Shown here one piece after another: positions 1-9,389 of a DNA stretch of 64,000 nt. A program made the position numbers and the translations under genes. How positions within the stretch are numbered: position 1 is the first letter of the stretch; the number at the start of each line of letters is the position of its first letter. The notes beneath the pieces were generated by a model. It did not search any database, was not told the origin of the DNA, and was given only the letters and a program-made list of their open reading frames with translations. Source of the DNA: an uncultured SAR86 cluster bacterium (GTDB lineage: Bacteria > Pseudomonadota > Gammaproteobacteria > Magnimaribacterales > AG-339-G14); NCBI GenBank assembly GCA_902627595.1, contig CACOJO010000006.1:1-64000 (forward strand). The letters are read 5' to 3'.

Positions 1-2057
1 TAGCCGCCTGCTCTTTCTAGTAAAGAACTTAATTTTTCACCTTTTGAAATAGAATAAGTTCCGGGATTTTTTATAAAGCCACTAATTGAAACTGAAAACG
101 TTTCTTGTTTATTTGGGTCTTGTTGTAAAACAATTGACTTAGGAAATTTATCTGAAACGATTAATTGTTGAGAATTTGTAAACTCAACATTGTCTATTTT
201 ATTCAAAGAATAAAAAATCTCATAATTGCCTGATTGTCCTAAATTTGTTGCTCCTCCAGCAAAAGAAGTTAAGTTTTTTAAGTTTATATTTTTAGTTACA
301 GGATAGAATCCTGGCTTTCTTACCTCTCCACTTAATAAGGTTGCATTTTCAAGAGCTACAATAAGTAAATCAGGATTATCTTCAAATATTTTCGGGCACC
401 CTTCATTGAGTCCCAACCTGTCCGAAATATCGGTTTCAGAAGTGGTAAATTTTAAGCTTTGAAGATTTGTAACTAAGGTTGAAGCATTAAATTTAGCTAC
501 ATATTTCAAAGATTTGCATGGGTATCTATCATCTGGTATGAACTTGACTAAATTCTTTGAAATTAAATTTTTTTCGCTTTCAGAAGTGTTTCTATAGGAA
601 ATTGTTTCATCTATTTCCAAATCTTGAAAACCTTCATTCTGAGGTTGAACTAAATCCTGGTCTTTTTTTTGTTCAGAATAGAAAATATCTAGCGATTGCT
701 TATCTTCTTCAGAAAGTAGTCCTAAGGCATCAGCAAGTAAAGCAGAATTAATAAAATCTAAATCATATTCAGAAAAAACATAAACTAAATCATTTGGAAA
801 AAGTTTGAAGTTTTTTCTTGTTTCATTGTTTAAATCTGTTGATAAATACTCTCTAGAACCATCTTTGCCTTTTCTCGAGATGATGCTAAATGGAAGATAG
901 GTTGAGTCTAAAATGTCGTTTTCATCAATAAAATTCTCCAGAGTGCTGTCTTCTTTGTAAGAATATATGCCCTTACTATTTACGAAACCTTCGATACGAA
1001 TATTATTGGATAATTTACCTGACAAATCATGAATGAAAATTTCATCAGAATCTCTTAAAACGATACTGGTAATTTCATCCAGATTATAATCATTAAACTC
1101 TCTTTGTCCGGAGGCTGTGATTCTACTTAAAGTTATTTTATTTTTATTTGCGCCACTTGAAAATCCTGATGCGAAACGAAGAATTTCTTTAAAAGACTCG
1201 CCTTCAAGAATTTCATAAATTGCAGGTCTATTAACACTTCCCCAAATTTTTACTTTACTGCCAATAGGATTTATTAAAAGAGCATCTCCAGATTGAATTC
1301 TTAAATCATTGTTAGTATTTGCATTTATTAAAAGATCGTATAAATCTAAGGAACCAATTTCTTCATTATCTCTTTTTAATGAAATTTTCCTTAATGAGCC
1401 ATTTTTTGAAGGACCTTCTGATGCAAATAAAATACTTGAAATTGAAGATAAAGGAGAAAGGTTATAGGAACCTGGTTTTTTTGCGTTACCAAGGATAAAT
1501 ACCTGAATAGTTCTTAATCTTGATAAAGAAATTTCAATTTCAGTGCCTACCAAAGAAGCTTCAGCAATATTTTTTATTTTTTCATTTGCCTCATTGAATG
1601 TTAGTCCGCTGAATGAAATAGTTCCCAATTCGCGTGAAAAAATATTCCCCTCTCTGTTTATTGATACTTTTTTTGTGGCTTGAATACCTCCAGAAAAATT
1701 TAGAGTAAGTTCATCTCCTGGTCCAAGGACATAGTTTTTTGGGGCTGCAATTATTCCTGCTGGTAAGAAAGACTCAGAATTTTCAAACAAGTCATATCCA
1801 AATAATTCAGGAATTTCGTTACCAAATTCATCAAGTTTCTTTTCATTAAGATCCAAAGTCTCTTTAGATAAGTTAGATTGAAATTTATTAATTTCATCAT
1901 AGTTAGACTCATCTTGAATATCGCTAGACAATCTAGACTCAACTGAAGATCTTACTGACTCTGGTAAAAAACGAAGATATTCTTCATAGTCTGCAATTTG
2001 AGAAAAGGATGAAAGACAAATAAAAAGTATAAAAATATATTTAGCTTTATTTAACAA
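1..2057 (-). CDS. Polysaccharide export outer-membrane protein with SLBB repeats (3' end outside window)
   Basis: The reverse strand is open from a TTG at 2057 to the window edge (about 685 codons), so the C-terminus is missing. The start follows the reading of a hydrophobic signal peptide (LLNKAKYIFILFICLSSFS) and overlaps the nadK stop by 11 nt; no ATG gives a better start. After the leader comes the YVLGPGDEL motif of the Poly_export (Wza) domain near residue 95, then several SLBB-type segments of the form KPGSYNLSPLSSISSIL, RKPGFYPVTKNINL and KNPGTYSISKGEKL. Known members form the outer-membrane export channel for capsule or exopolysaccharide. The large size resembles multi-SLBB members rather than the roughly 380-residue Wza. 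Family assignment is firm; the exported polymer is unknown. Confidence 0.88.
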   Translation of the reverse strand, partial: MLNKAKYIFILFICLSSFSQIADYEEYLRFLPESVRSSVESRLSSDIQDESNYDEINKFQSNLSKETLDLNEKKLDEFGNEIPELFGYDLFENSESFLPAGIIAAPKNYVLGPGDELTLNFSGGIQATKKVSINREGNIFSRELGTISFSGLTFNEANEKIKNIAEASLVGTEIEISLSRLRTIQVFILGNAKKPGSYNLSPLSSISSILFASEGPSKNGSLRKISLKRDNEEIGSLDLYDLLINANTNNDLRIQSGDALLINPIGSKVKIWGSVNRPAIYEILEGESFKEILRFASGFSSGANKNKITLSRITASGQREFNDYNLDEITSIVLRDSDEIFIHDLSGKLSNNIRIEGFVNSKGIYSYKEDSTLENFIDENDILDSTYLPFSIISRKGKDGSREYLSTDLNNETRKNFKLFPNDLVYVFSEYDLDFINSALLADALGLLSEEDKQSLDIFYSEQKKDQDLVQPQNEGFQDLEIDETISYRNTSESEKNLISKNLVKFIPDDRYPCKSLKYVAKFNASTLVTNLQSLKFTTSETDISDRLGLNEGCPKIFEDNPDLLIVALENATLLSGEVRKPGFYPVTKNINLKNLTSFAGGATNLGQSGNYEIFYSLNKIDNVEFTNSQQLIVSDKFPKSIVLQQDPNKQETFSVSISGFIKNPGTYSISKGEKLSSLLERAGG

Positions 2058-2880
2058 TTGGTAATCCCCAAAATAGTTTAGATCTACATGCCTCAAAATA
2101 ATCATAATCTTTTGGATGAATTAAGTGATATCTAGTAGAGCTGTTTTTAATCTTCAACGAGTCTCCTGATTCTAAATCAAATTCGTTATGTCCATCGAGA
2201 ATAACTTTTGCCAAATCATCATGCTCATACTTAAGTTCCAATTCATCTTCAGCGGGAATGATCAAGGGCCTTGTTGAAGAGCTATGAGAAAACATCGGCA
2301 TAATAGCAAATACATCTAGCGTGGGATATAAAACCGGTCCTCCTCCGGAGTACATGTAAGCGGTAGACCCTGTAGCAGAAGAGACTATCAAACCATCTGA
2401 TTTGTGATTAGCAATCAATTTATTATTTTTAAAAAGAGAAAAACTAGTCATTTTTGCTAGCTCTCCTGAATGAAGTACTACCTCATTTACCAAAATAAAC
2501 GAGTTATTTTTATTAGAAACTTCTAGGAGGTTTCTTGATTCTTCTTGATATTCACCTTCTAGAACTTTTGGTAGCTCAACTTCTAAAGAGTCAAGTTGAA
2601 GGTCTGTTAAAAAGCCTAATTTTCCTATGTTAACTCCTAAAAAAGGAGTATTTAGATGGCAAAGATCTCTGATGGCTCCAATCATTGTGCCGTCTCCACC
2701 AATTACGAGAATGAGATCAGCAGAAGAGTCCAATTTTTTTAGGCTTTCATCAGATTTATTGGCAACAATATGGTTAATAGTTACATTGCCATTAGTAATT
2801 ACTTTCTGACACCTCTCTAAAGTTTCCTTATAGTCTCTGGTTGAGGAATGAACAATATTAATTGACGAAATTTTATTCAT
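2047..2880 (-). CDS. nadK: NAD kinase
   Basis: Phosphorylates NAD+ to NADP+ in the cytoplasm with ATP or polyphosphate. The 277-residue length is usual. The GGDG nucleotide-binding motif is at residues 61-64, followed by NEVVLHSG and the DGLIVSSATGSTAY segment that is diagnostic of the family. It overlaps the upstream transporter gene by 8 nt and the downstream export gene by 11 nt, so the three probably form one transcript. The family identity is clear. Confidence 0.96.
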   Translation of the reverse strand: MNKISSINIVHSSTRDYKETLERCQKVITNGNVTINHIVANKSDESLKKLDSSADLILVIGGDGTMIGAIRDLCHLNTPFLGVNIGKLGFLTDLQLDSLEVELPKVLEGEYQEESRNLLEVSNKNNSFILVNEVVLHSGELAKMTSFSLFKNNKLIANHKSDGLIVSSATGSTAYMYSGGGPVLYPTLDVFAIMPMFSHSSSTRPLIIPAEDELELKYEHDDLAKVILDGHNEFDLESGDSLKIKNSSTRYHLIHPKDYDYFEACRSKLFWGLPIVK

Positions 2881-3613
2881 TTGTTGTTCTTAAATCCGTT
2901 GGATTAAAGTTTCTCACGTAATATATAAATATTGTATCTACTATTGCTATAAAAAACTTAAAAACATACTTTGTTAAAGCAATTGTCAAGGCTGCTTGAA
3001 ATGACATTTGTCCTGCTAAAACCCATACAAACGTGTAAATAAAAGTATCTAGGGCCTGAGAGCTTAAAGTTGATACATTATTTCTTAACCAAAGATATTT
3101 ACCGCCAGTCATAGTCTTAATCTTATGAAAAACCCACACATCAAATGTTTGGCTTATCAAATAAGCAGTTATTGATCCTATTACGAATATTGGAGAGTAC
3201 AAAGCTAATGTAGATATTGCTTGGTGAACTTCATTAGCTGACGAGGCTATTCCTGATGGCAAGTAATAGGTGCTCAAAACGAGGGTGAACATTACTATCA
3301 CATTTGCTACAGCTCCAATTATTACAGCTTTATTTGCCTCGGCTCTGCCATACTTTTCGTTCAATAAATCTGTAGCAAAATAAATTCCGGAATACATTAT
3401 TGCACCCATGCTTACAACAAAAGTACCTCCGAAGATAGTAAGCTCACTAACTTTACCGCCTTGTAAGTTTGCCAGAATAATTCCAAGAATTACTGCGGTA
3501 TATAGGCCATTCTTGCCAAAAAAATAAAATAATATTATAGCTAAGGTCAGGTCATAAAAAACTGTAAATATCCATAGTAATTCTGGATTTTGACTAAAAA
3601 ATTCTAAGTTCAT
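2873..3613 (-). CDS. VUT/YhhQ-type integral membrane transporter (queuosine precursor transporter family)
   Basis: 246 residues with about six to seven hydrophobic segments. The conserved ATDLLNEKYG motif (residues about 80-89) and the NNVSTLSSQALDT segment are hallmarks of the DUF165/VUT family, whose YhhQ member imports queuosine precursors such as preQ0/preQ1. The inner-membrane location is inferred from the hydrophobic segments. It starts at 3613, only 84 nt from the divergent acyl-CoA dehydrogenase, and overlaps nadK. No queuosine biosynthesis gene is in the window, so the substrate is inferred from the family only. Confidence 0.85.
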   Translation of the reverse strand: MNLEFFSQNPELLWIFTVFYDLTLAIILFYFFGKNGLYTAVILGIILANLQGGKVSELTIFGGTFVVSMGAIMYSGIYFATDLLNEKYGRAEANKAVIIGAVANVIVMFTLVLSTYYLPSGIASSANEVHQAISTLALYSPIFVIGSITAYLISQTFDVWVFHKIKTMTGGKYLWLRNNVSTLSSQALDTFIYTFVWVLAGQMSFQAALTIALTKYVFKFFIAIVDTIFIYYVRNFNPTDLRTTNE

Positions 3614-3697
3614 GGCTGATTAATTATCAAAAATTGCTACAATTAGACACCTTTGTGAAAAAAAAATCACTTAAATAAAAAAATAAATAAAAAAATT

Positions 3698-4915
3698 ATG
3701 GAAAATTTAGATCAATTTAGAAAAGAAACAAAAGAATGGTTAGAAGTTAACTGTCCTCCTGAAATGAGAAAGCCAATGGGGCCAGGAGACGTTGTGTGGG
3801 GAGGAAGAAACTGTAAATTCCCTCACCCAGACGCAAAATTATGGCTTCAGAGAATGGGAGAAAAAGGATGGACCTGCCCTACATGGCCTAAAGAATATGG
3901 AGGTGGTGGACTTAGCTTTGATGAAAATAAAATTCTTCAAGAAGAATTGATGGCTATTAGAGCAAGGCCAGCCTTATCAAGCTTTGGTATTTGGATGTTG
4001 GGTCCAGCATTACTTGAATTTGCCTCTGAGGAACAAAAAAAGAAATATATTCCTGAAATTGTCAAAGGAGAAATTAGATGGTGTCAGGGTTATAGCGAAC
4101 CAGGTTCTGGGTCAGATCTTGCTAGCCTAAAAACAAAAGCAGAAGATAAAGGCGATCATTTTATTGTTAATGGGCAGAAAGTATGGACTTCCTATGCTGA
4201 CGATTGCGACATGATCTTTACCTTAGTAAGAACAGGTCCCCAAGAACCTAAACATGATGGTATTAGCTTTCTACTAATTGATATGGATCAGCCGGGAGTT
4301 ACAACCAAACCGATAAAGCTTATTTCTGGAAAATCTCCTTTTTGTGAAACTTTTTTTGATAATGCCATTGTTCCTAAAGAAAATTTGGTCAGCGAATTAA
4401 ATAAAGGATGGGACGTTGCTAAACGCCTTCTTCAACATGAAAGAAATATGATTGCTGGAATGGGTCTTGGAGGTGGAGGTTCTGCCAAAAAGAAAAAAGA
4501 TCAGGCAGTATCTTCAGGAATGGCAACTATGGCAAAAACTTATGCTGGCGAAGAAAATGGTAAATTGGCAGACCCTGCTTTAAGACAAAAAATCGCTTCC
4601 TTTGATATAAATTCTCATGCTTTTTCTTTGACCATGAGAAGAGCAAGCGAGGAAAGTAAATCTTCCAACTCAGGTCCAAGTCCAGCTTCCTCAATGTTCA
4701 AGTACTATGGTAGTGAAAGTAATAAGCTCAGATATGAATTAATGCTTGAAGCGATGGGAACTAAGGCGCTTGGATGGGAAGGAGAAGGTTTTGGTCCTGC
4801 AGAACTTGCAATTACAAGAGAATGGCTTAGAACAAAAGCAAATTCTATTGAAGGAGGAACTTCAGAAGTTCAACTTAATATTATCGCTAAAAGAGTCTTA
4901 GACCTACCACAATAG
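3698..4915 (+). CDS. Acyl-CoA dehydrogenase
   Basis: 405-residue flavoprotein that introduces a trans-2 double bond in acyl-CoA and passes electrons to ETF. Visible family marks are GYSEPGSGSDLASLKTKA (FAD/substrate loop), KVWTSYAD, and the C-terminal ANSIEGGTSEVQLNIIAKRVL that contacts FAD. An insert rich in Gly/Lys (about residues 258-266, GGGGSAKKKKDQ) is unusual. It is followed after 23 nt by a second, smaller acyl-CoA dehydrogenase; paired large/small ACAD subunits are known to form heteromers in steroid and side-chain catabolism, so a two-subunit enzyme is possible. No good ribosome-binding site precedes the ATG. Confidence 0.93.
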   Translation: MENLDQFRKETKEWLEVNCPPEMRKPMGPGDVVWGGRNCKFPHPDAKLWLQRMGEKGWTCPTWPKEYGGGGLSFDENKILQEELMAIRARPALSSFGIWMLGPALLEFASEEQKKKYIPEIVKGEIRWCQGYSEPGSGSDLASLKTKAEDKGDHFIVNGQKVWTSYADDCDMIFTLVRTGPQEPKHDGISFLLIDMDQPGVTTKPIKLISGKSPFCETFFDNAIVPKENLVSELNKGWDVAKRLLQHERNMIAGMGLGGGGSAKKKKDQAVSSGMATMAKTYAGEENGKLADPALRQKIASFDINSHAFSLTMRRASEESKSSNSGPSPASSMFKYYGSESNKLRYELMLEAMGTKALGWEGEGFGPAELAITREWLRTKANSIEGGTSEVQLNIIAKRVLDLPQ

Positions 4916-4938
4916 TAAAAAATTTTTGGGAGAAAAAT

Positions 4939-6075
4939 ATGTCATTAGTTTTAAATGAGGAACAAATCTTTCTTAAAGATAGTGCTAAAAAATTCGCATC
5001 TGAAAAGACTCCAACAACTCACTTTCGTGAAGTCAGGGATAGCGAAATAGAAAGTTGTTATGACGATAAAGTATGGCAGGAAATGGTGTCTCTCGGATGG
5101 ACAGGAATTTTAATTCCTGAAGAATTTGGAGGTTCTAATTTTGGTGTAGCTGGCATATCCTCCATTTTAGAAGAACTTGGAAGGACCCTCACGCCCTCAC
5201 CTTTATTTTCTACTGCAGTTGTAGGAGTAAGTTTGATAAAGCATGCTAATGATGATGTGAAGAAAGATATTCTTTCTAAAGTTGTTGAAGAAGGTCTAAG
5301 GCTTTGCTTTGCTATCGAAGAAAGTAATCACCACAATCCTTTAAAAATAGTTTGTGAGGCAAAAAAAGATGGCAAGAACTACAATATTTCTGGTGAAAAA
5401 TCCTTTGTCATTGATGGCGGTTTTGCAGATAAGGTTATCATCGCATGCAGAACGTCGGGCAAAGAAGGTAGCAAGAATGGTTTATCTCTTTTTGTTGTAG
5501 ATGCTAATGCTAAAGGTTTAACCGTTACTCCTACAAAAATGGTGGACTCTAGAAATGCTGCAAACATGAAATTTGACAATGTAAAAGTATCTTCAGACAT
5601 GTTGATTGGCGAAGAAGGCAAGGCATACGAAATAATTGAATCTGTCTTAGATATTTCACGAGCTGCTATTTCAGCAGAAATGCTCGGAAGCGCACTTCAA
5701 GCCTATGAAATAACTCTAGATTATTTAAAAGAAAGAGAACAATTTGGCTCCAAAATAGGTTCCTTTCAAGCTTTACAACACAGAGCTGCGATAATGTTTT
5801 CTGAATTAGAACTTTGCAAATCCTGTGTGATCGAGTCTATAACTTCATTTGATGAGGGCGGGAATGACTCTGAAAGATTAGCTAGCTTGGCAAAAGCAAA
5901 AGTCGGTGAAGTATTTCATTTGGTTTCTAATGAGTCAGTCCAAATGCATGGAGGAATTGGTGTTACTGACGAATATGACATAGGGCTTTATTTAAAAAGA
6001 GCAAGAGTAGCAGAACAAATTTTTGGAAATTCTGATTTTCATAAAAACAGGTATGCTGAATTAACTGGCTATTAA
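4939..6075 (+). CDS. Acyl-CoA dehydrogenase (second subunit or paralogue)
   Basis: 378 residues, with the ACAD N-terminal helical domain, the beta-domain near GEKSFVIDGGFAD, and the C-terminal KEREQFGSKIGSFQALQH and QMHGGIGVTDEYDIGLYLKRA motifs. A GGGAG ribosome-binding site precedes the start. It shares little obvious sequence with the preceding dehydrogenase, to which it is linked by a 23-nt gap, which supports a heteromeric alpha/beta arrangement. The substrate cannot be told from sequence. Confidence 0.93.
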   Translation: MSLVLNEEQIFLKDSAKKFASEKTPTTHFREVRDSEIESCYDDKVWQEMVSLGWTGILIPEEFGGSNFGVAGISSILEELGRTLTPSPLFSTAVVGVSLIKHANDDVKKDILSKVVEEGLRLCFAIEESNHHNPLKIVCEAKKDGKNYNISGEKSFVIDGGFADKVIIACRTSGKEGSKNGLSLFVVDANAKGLTVTPTKMVDSRNAANMKFDNVKVSSDMLIGEEGKAYEIIESVLDISRAAISAEMLGSALQAYEITLDYLKEREQFGSKIGSFQALQHRAAIMFSELELCKSCVIESITSFDEGGNDSERLASLAKAKVGEVFHLVSNESVQMHGGIGVTDEYDIGLYLKRARVAEQIFGNSDFHKNRYAELTGY

Positions 6076-6083
6076 AGTTCATT

Positions 6084-6467
6084 GTGGATGAAAGTAAAAC
6101 TGAAAGGCTTTTAAGAATCATTTCGGAATTAAGAGACCCTAATTCAGGATGCGAATGGACTAAATCTCAAACCTCAAAATCGCTTATGCCCTTCATTTTA
6201 GAAGAAGCCGAAGAAGTTCATAGTGCATTTGGGAATAAAGATAATGAAAATCTTAAAGAAGAGTTAGGCGATTTACTTTTACAAATTGTTCTTCAATGCA
6301 AGATTGCTGAAGAAAATAAACTATTTTCTTTTAATGAAGTAATTGATAACTTATGTGAAAAGTTAATTAGAAGGCATCCTTATGTTTTTGAAGATAAAAG
6401 ACCGCACACGATTAAAGAACAAAGAGAAGCTTATTTCAGGATAAAGGATTTAGAGAAAAAAAAATGA
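6084..6467 (+). CDS. MazG-type nucleoside triphosphate pyrophosphohydrolase, single domain
   Basis: 127 residues from a GTG start 8 nt after the previous stop. MazG hydrolyses (d)NTPs to the monophosphate and pyrophosphate. The N-terminal MazG fold is recognisable by CEWTKSQTSKSLMPFILEEAEEV, the ELGDLLLQIV metal-binding helix and the RRHPYVFE motif. Bacterial MazG is normally about 260 residues with two such domains; here only one is present and the gene ends with a Lys-rich tail overlapping the next gene by 4 nt. The domain call is firm; which NTPs it cleans is unknown. Confidence 0.88.
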   Translation: MDESKTERLLRIISELRDPNSGCEWTKSQTSKSLMPFILEEAEEVHSAFGNKDNENLKEELGDLLLQIVLQCKIAEENKLFSFNEVIDNLCEKLIRRHPYVFEDKRPHTIKEQREAYFRIKDLEKKK

Positions 6468-7345
6468 AATTTTTATTTGAAAATTTAATTGGAGTTATGT
6501 CCATTACCATTCTTGTTTTAAACACCGTGATTTTGTCCTCTCTATTAATACCATTGGGAATAATCAAATTTTTCTTACCAATAACAACTTTGAAAGTATT
6601 GTTTACAAAATTCATAATTAAGATAGGTGAACTATGGATTTTCACGAATAAAATTTGGGTTAAAGCCTTACATAAACCTAAATGGAAGATTGTAGGAAAA
6701 GAAAATATTAAATCTGATGGTTGGACAATTGCAACGTCCAATCATCAATCATTTGCAGACATATTTCTTTTACAGGATATAACCAACAAAAGAATGCCGA
6801 TGCTTAAATTTTTTATGAAATATGTTCTTATTTACGTTCCTGTAATTGGTCTTTCTTGGTGGGCTTTGGATATGCCGTTTTTAAAGAGGTATACAAAAAA
6901 ACAGTTAGAAAAAAATCCTAAGTTAGCTGGCAAAGATATAAAAGAAATGAAAAGAGCACTTAAACACTACGCCCTTTATCCTGTAACGGTTTTTAGTTTT
7001 GCAGAAGGTACAAGATTTACCCTCAAAAAACATCATAATCAAAATAGTCCCTTTAAAAATCTTTTGAAGCCAAAAGAAGGAGGCTTGGCAACTGCATTGA
7101 GCCTAGTTAATAAGATAGACTCTTTAGTAGATTTTACAATTAAGTTTGACTCCAAAAAAAGAAGTTTTTGGGATTATCTTTGTGGAAGAATGAATACGGT
7201 AAAAATTGTTATCAAAGAAATAAAAATTCCTGAAAAATTCCTCAATAAAAATTTATTGGAAAATCAATCCTTAAGATCTGAATTCAAAGACTGGGTAAAT
7301 TCGTTATGGTTGGAAAAAGACCTTTTATTGAGCCAAAAAGATTAA
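6464..7345 (+). CDS. PlsC-family acyltransferase (YihG-like)
   Basis: 293 residues. Two hydrophobic stretches near the N-terminus precede the acyltransferase motif SNHQSFADIF (the HX4D motif is present as HQSFAD) and the FAEGTRF substrate-binding motif. This pattern, with the long C-terminal part, matches inner-membrane lysophospholipid or YihG-type acyltransferases rather than the about 245-residue PlsC. It would acylate lysophosphatidate or a related lipid. Start overlaps the mazG stop by 4 nt. Confidence 0.87.
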   Translation: MKFLFENLIGVMSITILVLNTVILSSLLIPLGIIKFFLPITTLKVLFTKFIIKIGELWIFTNKIWVKALHKPKWKIVGKENIKSDGWTIATSNHQSFADIFLLQDITNKRMPMLKFFMKYVLIYVPVIGLSWWALDMPFLKRYTKKQLEKNPKLAGKDIKEMKRALKHYALYPVTVFSFAEGTRFTLKKHHNQNSPFKNLLKPKEGGLATALSLVNKIDSLVDFTIKFDSKKRSFWDYLCGRMNTVKIVIKEIKIPEKFLNKNLLENQSLRSEFKDWVNSLWLEKDLLLSQKD

Positions 7346-7349
7346 TTTC

Positions 7350-9389
7350 ATGCTAACAAAAATAAATAAATATATTGTTTTTTTTATTATTTTTTTTATT
7401 TCTTCGAGTCTCTTAAGCGAGGATCTTCTAAAGACCAAAGAGGACTATAGGTTAGCTATAAGTGAAATTATACAAATACTTAATAAAAATCATTTCAAAA
7501 AAAATATTGAAATAACACACAAGAAAGTCATCGATAATTTTTTGAGAAACTTAGATAAAGAAAAAATCATTTTTACATCATCTGAGTTCAATTCAAATTC
7601 TTCATCATTTAAAGATATTTATAATCTAAACGAAATTTTCAATATTTATGAAAATTATCATCAGCGTTCGCTTCTGTTAATTAGTCATCAGCAAGATATA
7701 GTAAATTTAATTGGTTCTTCAAAAGAATTAAATACAACAGAATTCATTAACAGAAGTAGAGAAGAAGAGGAGAGATTTAACTCTTTGGAAGACATAAAAA
7801 ATTATCATGCGCTTTTGATTAAAAATGAATTTATAAACATCCTTTTGTCTAATGATAATTTTGAAAACTCTAAGTCAAAACTTCTCAAAAGACTCAAAAA
7901 TAGAATTAAAAGTTTAAAAAGAATTAAGTCAGACGATATCTTTTCTTTATACATAAATTCGATTACCTCTCTCTACGATCCTCATACAAATTATTTATCC
8001 CCAAAATCTCAGGAAGACTTTGAGATAAATATGAGTCTGTCACTAGAAGGAATTGGAGCAATTTTATCTACAGAGGATGGAATTACTAAAATAGTGAGAT
8101 TAATTCCAGGAGGGCCAGCTGATAAATCAGGTCTCCTAAAAGTAAATGACAAAATTGTGGGGGTAGCCTCTCTGCCAGAAAATGATATAGAAGATGTACG
8201 AGATTGGAGAATCGATGAGGTGGTTCGACTCATAAGAGGCCCAAAAAATACCAAGGTCAGACTTGAAGTTATTCCTAATTCTTCTCCGGATGACATTCTA
8301 GGTAGAGTCATAGAAATCACCAGGGGGTTGGTAAAACTAGAAGATCAGGCTGCAAAGAAAAAGAACGTAGAGATATATAAACCGAATAAATCTTACAATA
8401 TTGGGGTAATAGATTTACCTGCTTTTTATATGGACTTTGATGCATTTAGCAGAAATCAATTTAACTACAAAAGCAGTTCAAAAGACGTCAGGAACCTTCT
8501 AAGGGAATTAAAAGAAGAACAAGTAGATGGAGTCATTCTTGATTTGAGAGGAAATTCTGGAGGTTCTTTATACGAAGCTTACTCGCTTGCCAAGCTTTTC
8601 ATTGGAAAAGGAAGTATTGTTCAAGTAATGGAGTCGAATGGCTCGATTCAGCCTCTAGGTCACACAAGAGGAATTCAAAACTATGATGGGCCAGTAATGA
8701 TTTTGGTAGATAAATTAAGTGCCTCGGCTTCGGAAATTCTTGCAGGAGCTTTTCAAGATTACAAAAGAGGATTAATTGTGGGCTCAAATACTTTCGGTAA
8801 AGGGACTGTTCAAAGGCTGGAAAATCTTTCTTATGGACAACTAAAGTTTACAGAACAGAAGTTTTATAGAGTCTCTGGGAAAAGCACACAAAATTTAGGA
8901 GTTATTCCTGATATTAACCTACCCTATGTTTTTGATAGTAAAGAAGTTGGAGAAATGGCTCTTGAAAACTCTCTTCCTTATGATGATATTTCATCTTTAG
9001 AGTATGAACCTTTTAATTCAACTTCAAATATAGAGATGATTCAAAGTTTCTCAAAAAAAAGAGTATCCGATTCAAACTTGAATGAGTACATTAAAGATCA
9101 AAAAATTCAAAACAAAAACGAATTGGATAAAAAATTGATTCCCGTAAATTATTTAGTAAGAAAATCTGAAAAAAAAGCGCAAGAAGAAAAAAGACTATTC
9201 ATTGAAAATCGATTTAGAGTTTCTGTAGGTTTAAAACCCTATTTAAATTTTCAAGAGTTTTTGGATGCTGATCCTGAGGAATTAAATGAGTTTTCGGAGA
9301 AAATGGTTCTTGAAGAAGCAGCGAGAATTTTAATTGATCAAATTAATTTTAATAAGCCCAAAAGACTTTCTAGCTCAGACTTCAGATGA
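7350..9389 (+). CDS. prc: Carboxy-terminal processing protease (tail-specific protease)
   Basis: 679 residues with an N-terminal signal-type hydrophobic segment, so periplasmic. Order: helical N-domain, PDZ domain (about residues 228-310, SLEGIGAILST onward), S41 peptidase core with GNSGGSLYEA (about 401-410), and the Ser-Lys dyad in SASASEI and TFGKGTVQ, which places the likely nucleophile at Ser459 and the base at Lys484. The size matches E. coli Prc (682). It degrades or trims periplasmic proteins and murein hydrolases. It is 4 nt after the acyltransferase and overlaps xthA by 4 nt (ATGA). Confidence 0.95.
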   Translation: MLTKINKYIVFFIIFFISSSLLSEDLLKTKEDYRLAISEIIQILNKNHFKKNIEITHKKVIDNFLRNLDKEKIIFTSSEFNSNSSSFKDIYNLNEIFNIYENYHQRSLLLISHQQDIVNLIGSSKELNTTEFINRSREEEERFNSLEDIKNYHALLIKNEFINILLSNDNFENSKSKLLKRLKNRIKSLKRIKSDDIFSLYINSITSLYDPHTNYLSPKSQEDFEINMSLSLEGIGAILSTEDGITKIVRLIPGGPADKSGLLKVNDKIVGVASLPENDIEDVRDWRIDEVVRLIRGPKNTKVRLEVIPNSSPDDILGRVIEITRGLVKLEDQAAKKKNVEIYKPNKSYNIGVIDLPAFYMDFDAFSRNQFNYKSSSKDVRNLLRELKEEQVDGVILDLRGNSGGSLYEAYSLAKLFIGKGSIVQVMESNGSIQPLGHTRGIQNYDGPVMILVDKLSASASEILAGAFQDYKRGLIVGSNTFGKGTVQRLENLSYGQLKFTEQKFYRVSGKSTQNLGVIPDINLPYVFDSKEVGEMALENSLPYDDISSLEYEPFNSTSNIEMIQSFSKKRVSDSNLNEYIKDQKIQNKNELDKKLIPVNYLVRKSEKKAQEEKRLFIENRFRVSVGLKPYLNFQEFLDADPEELNEFSEKMVLEEAARILIDQINFNKPKRLSSSDFR

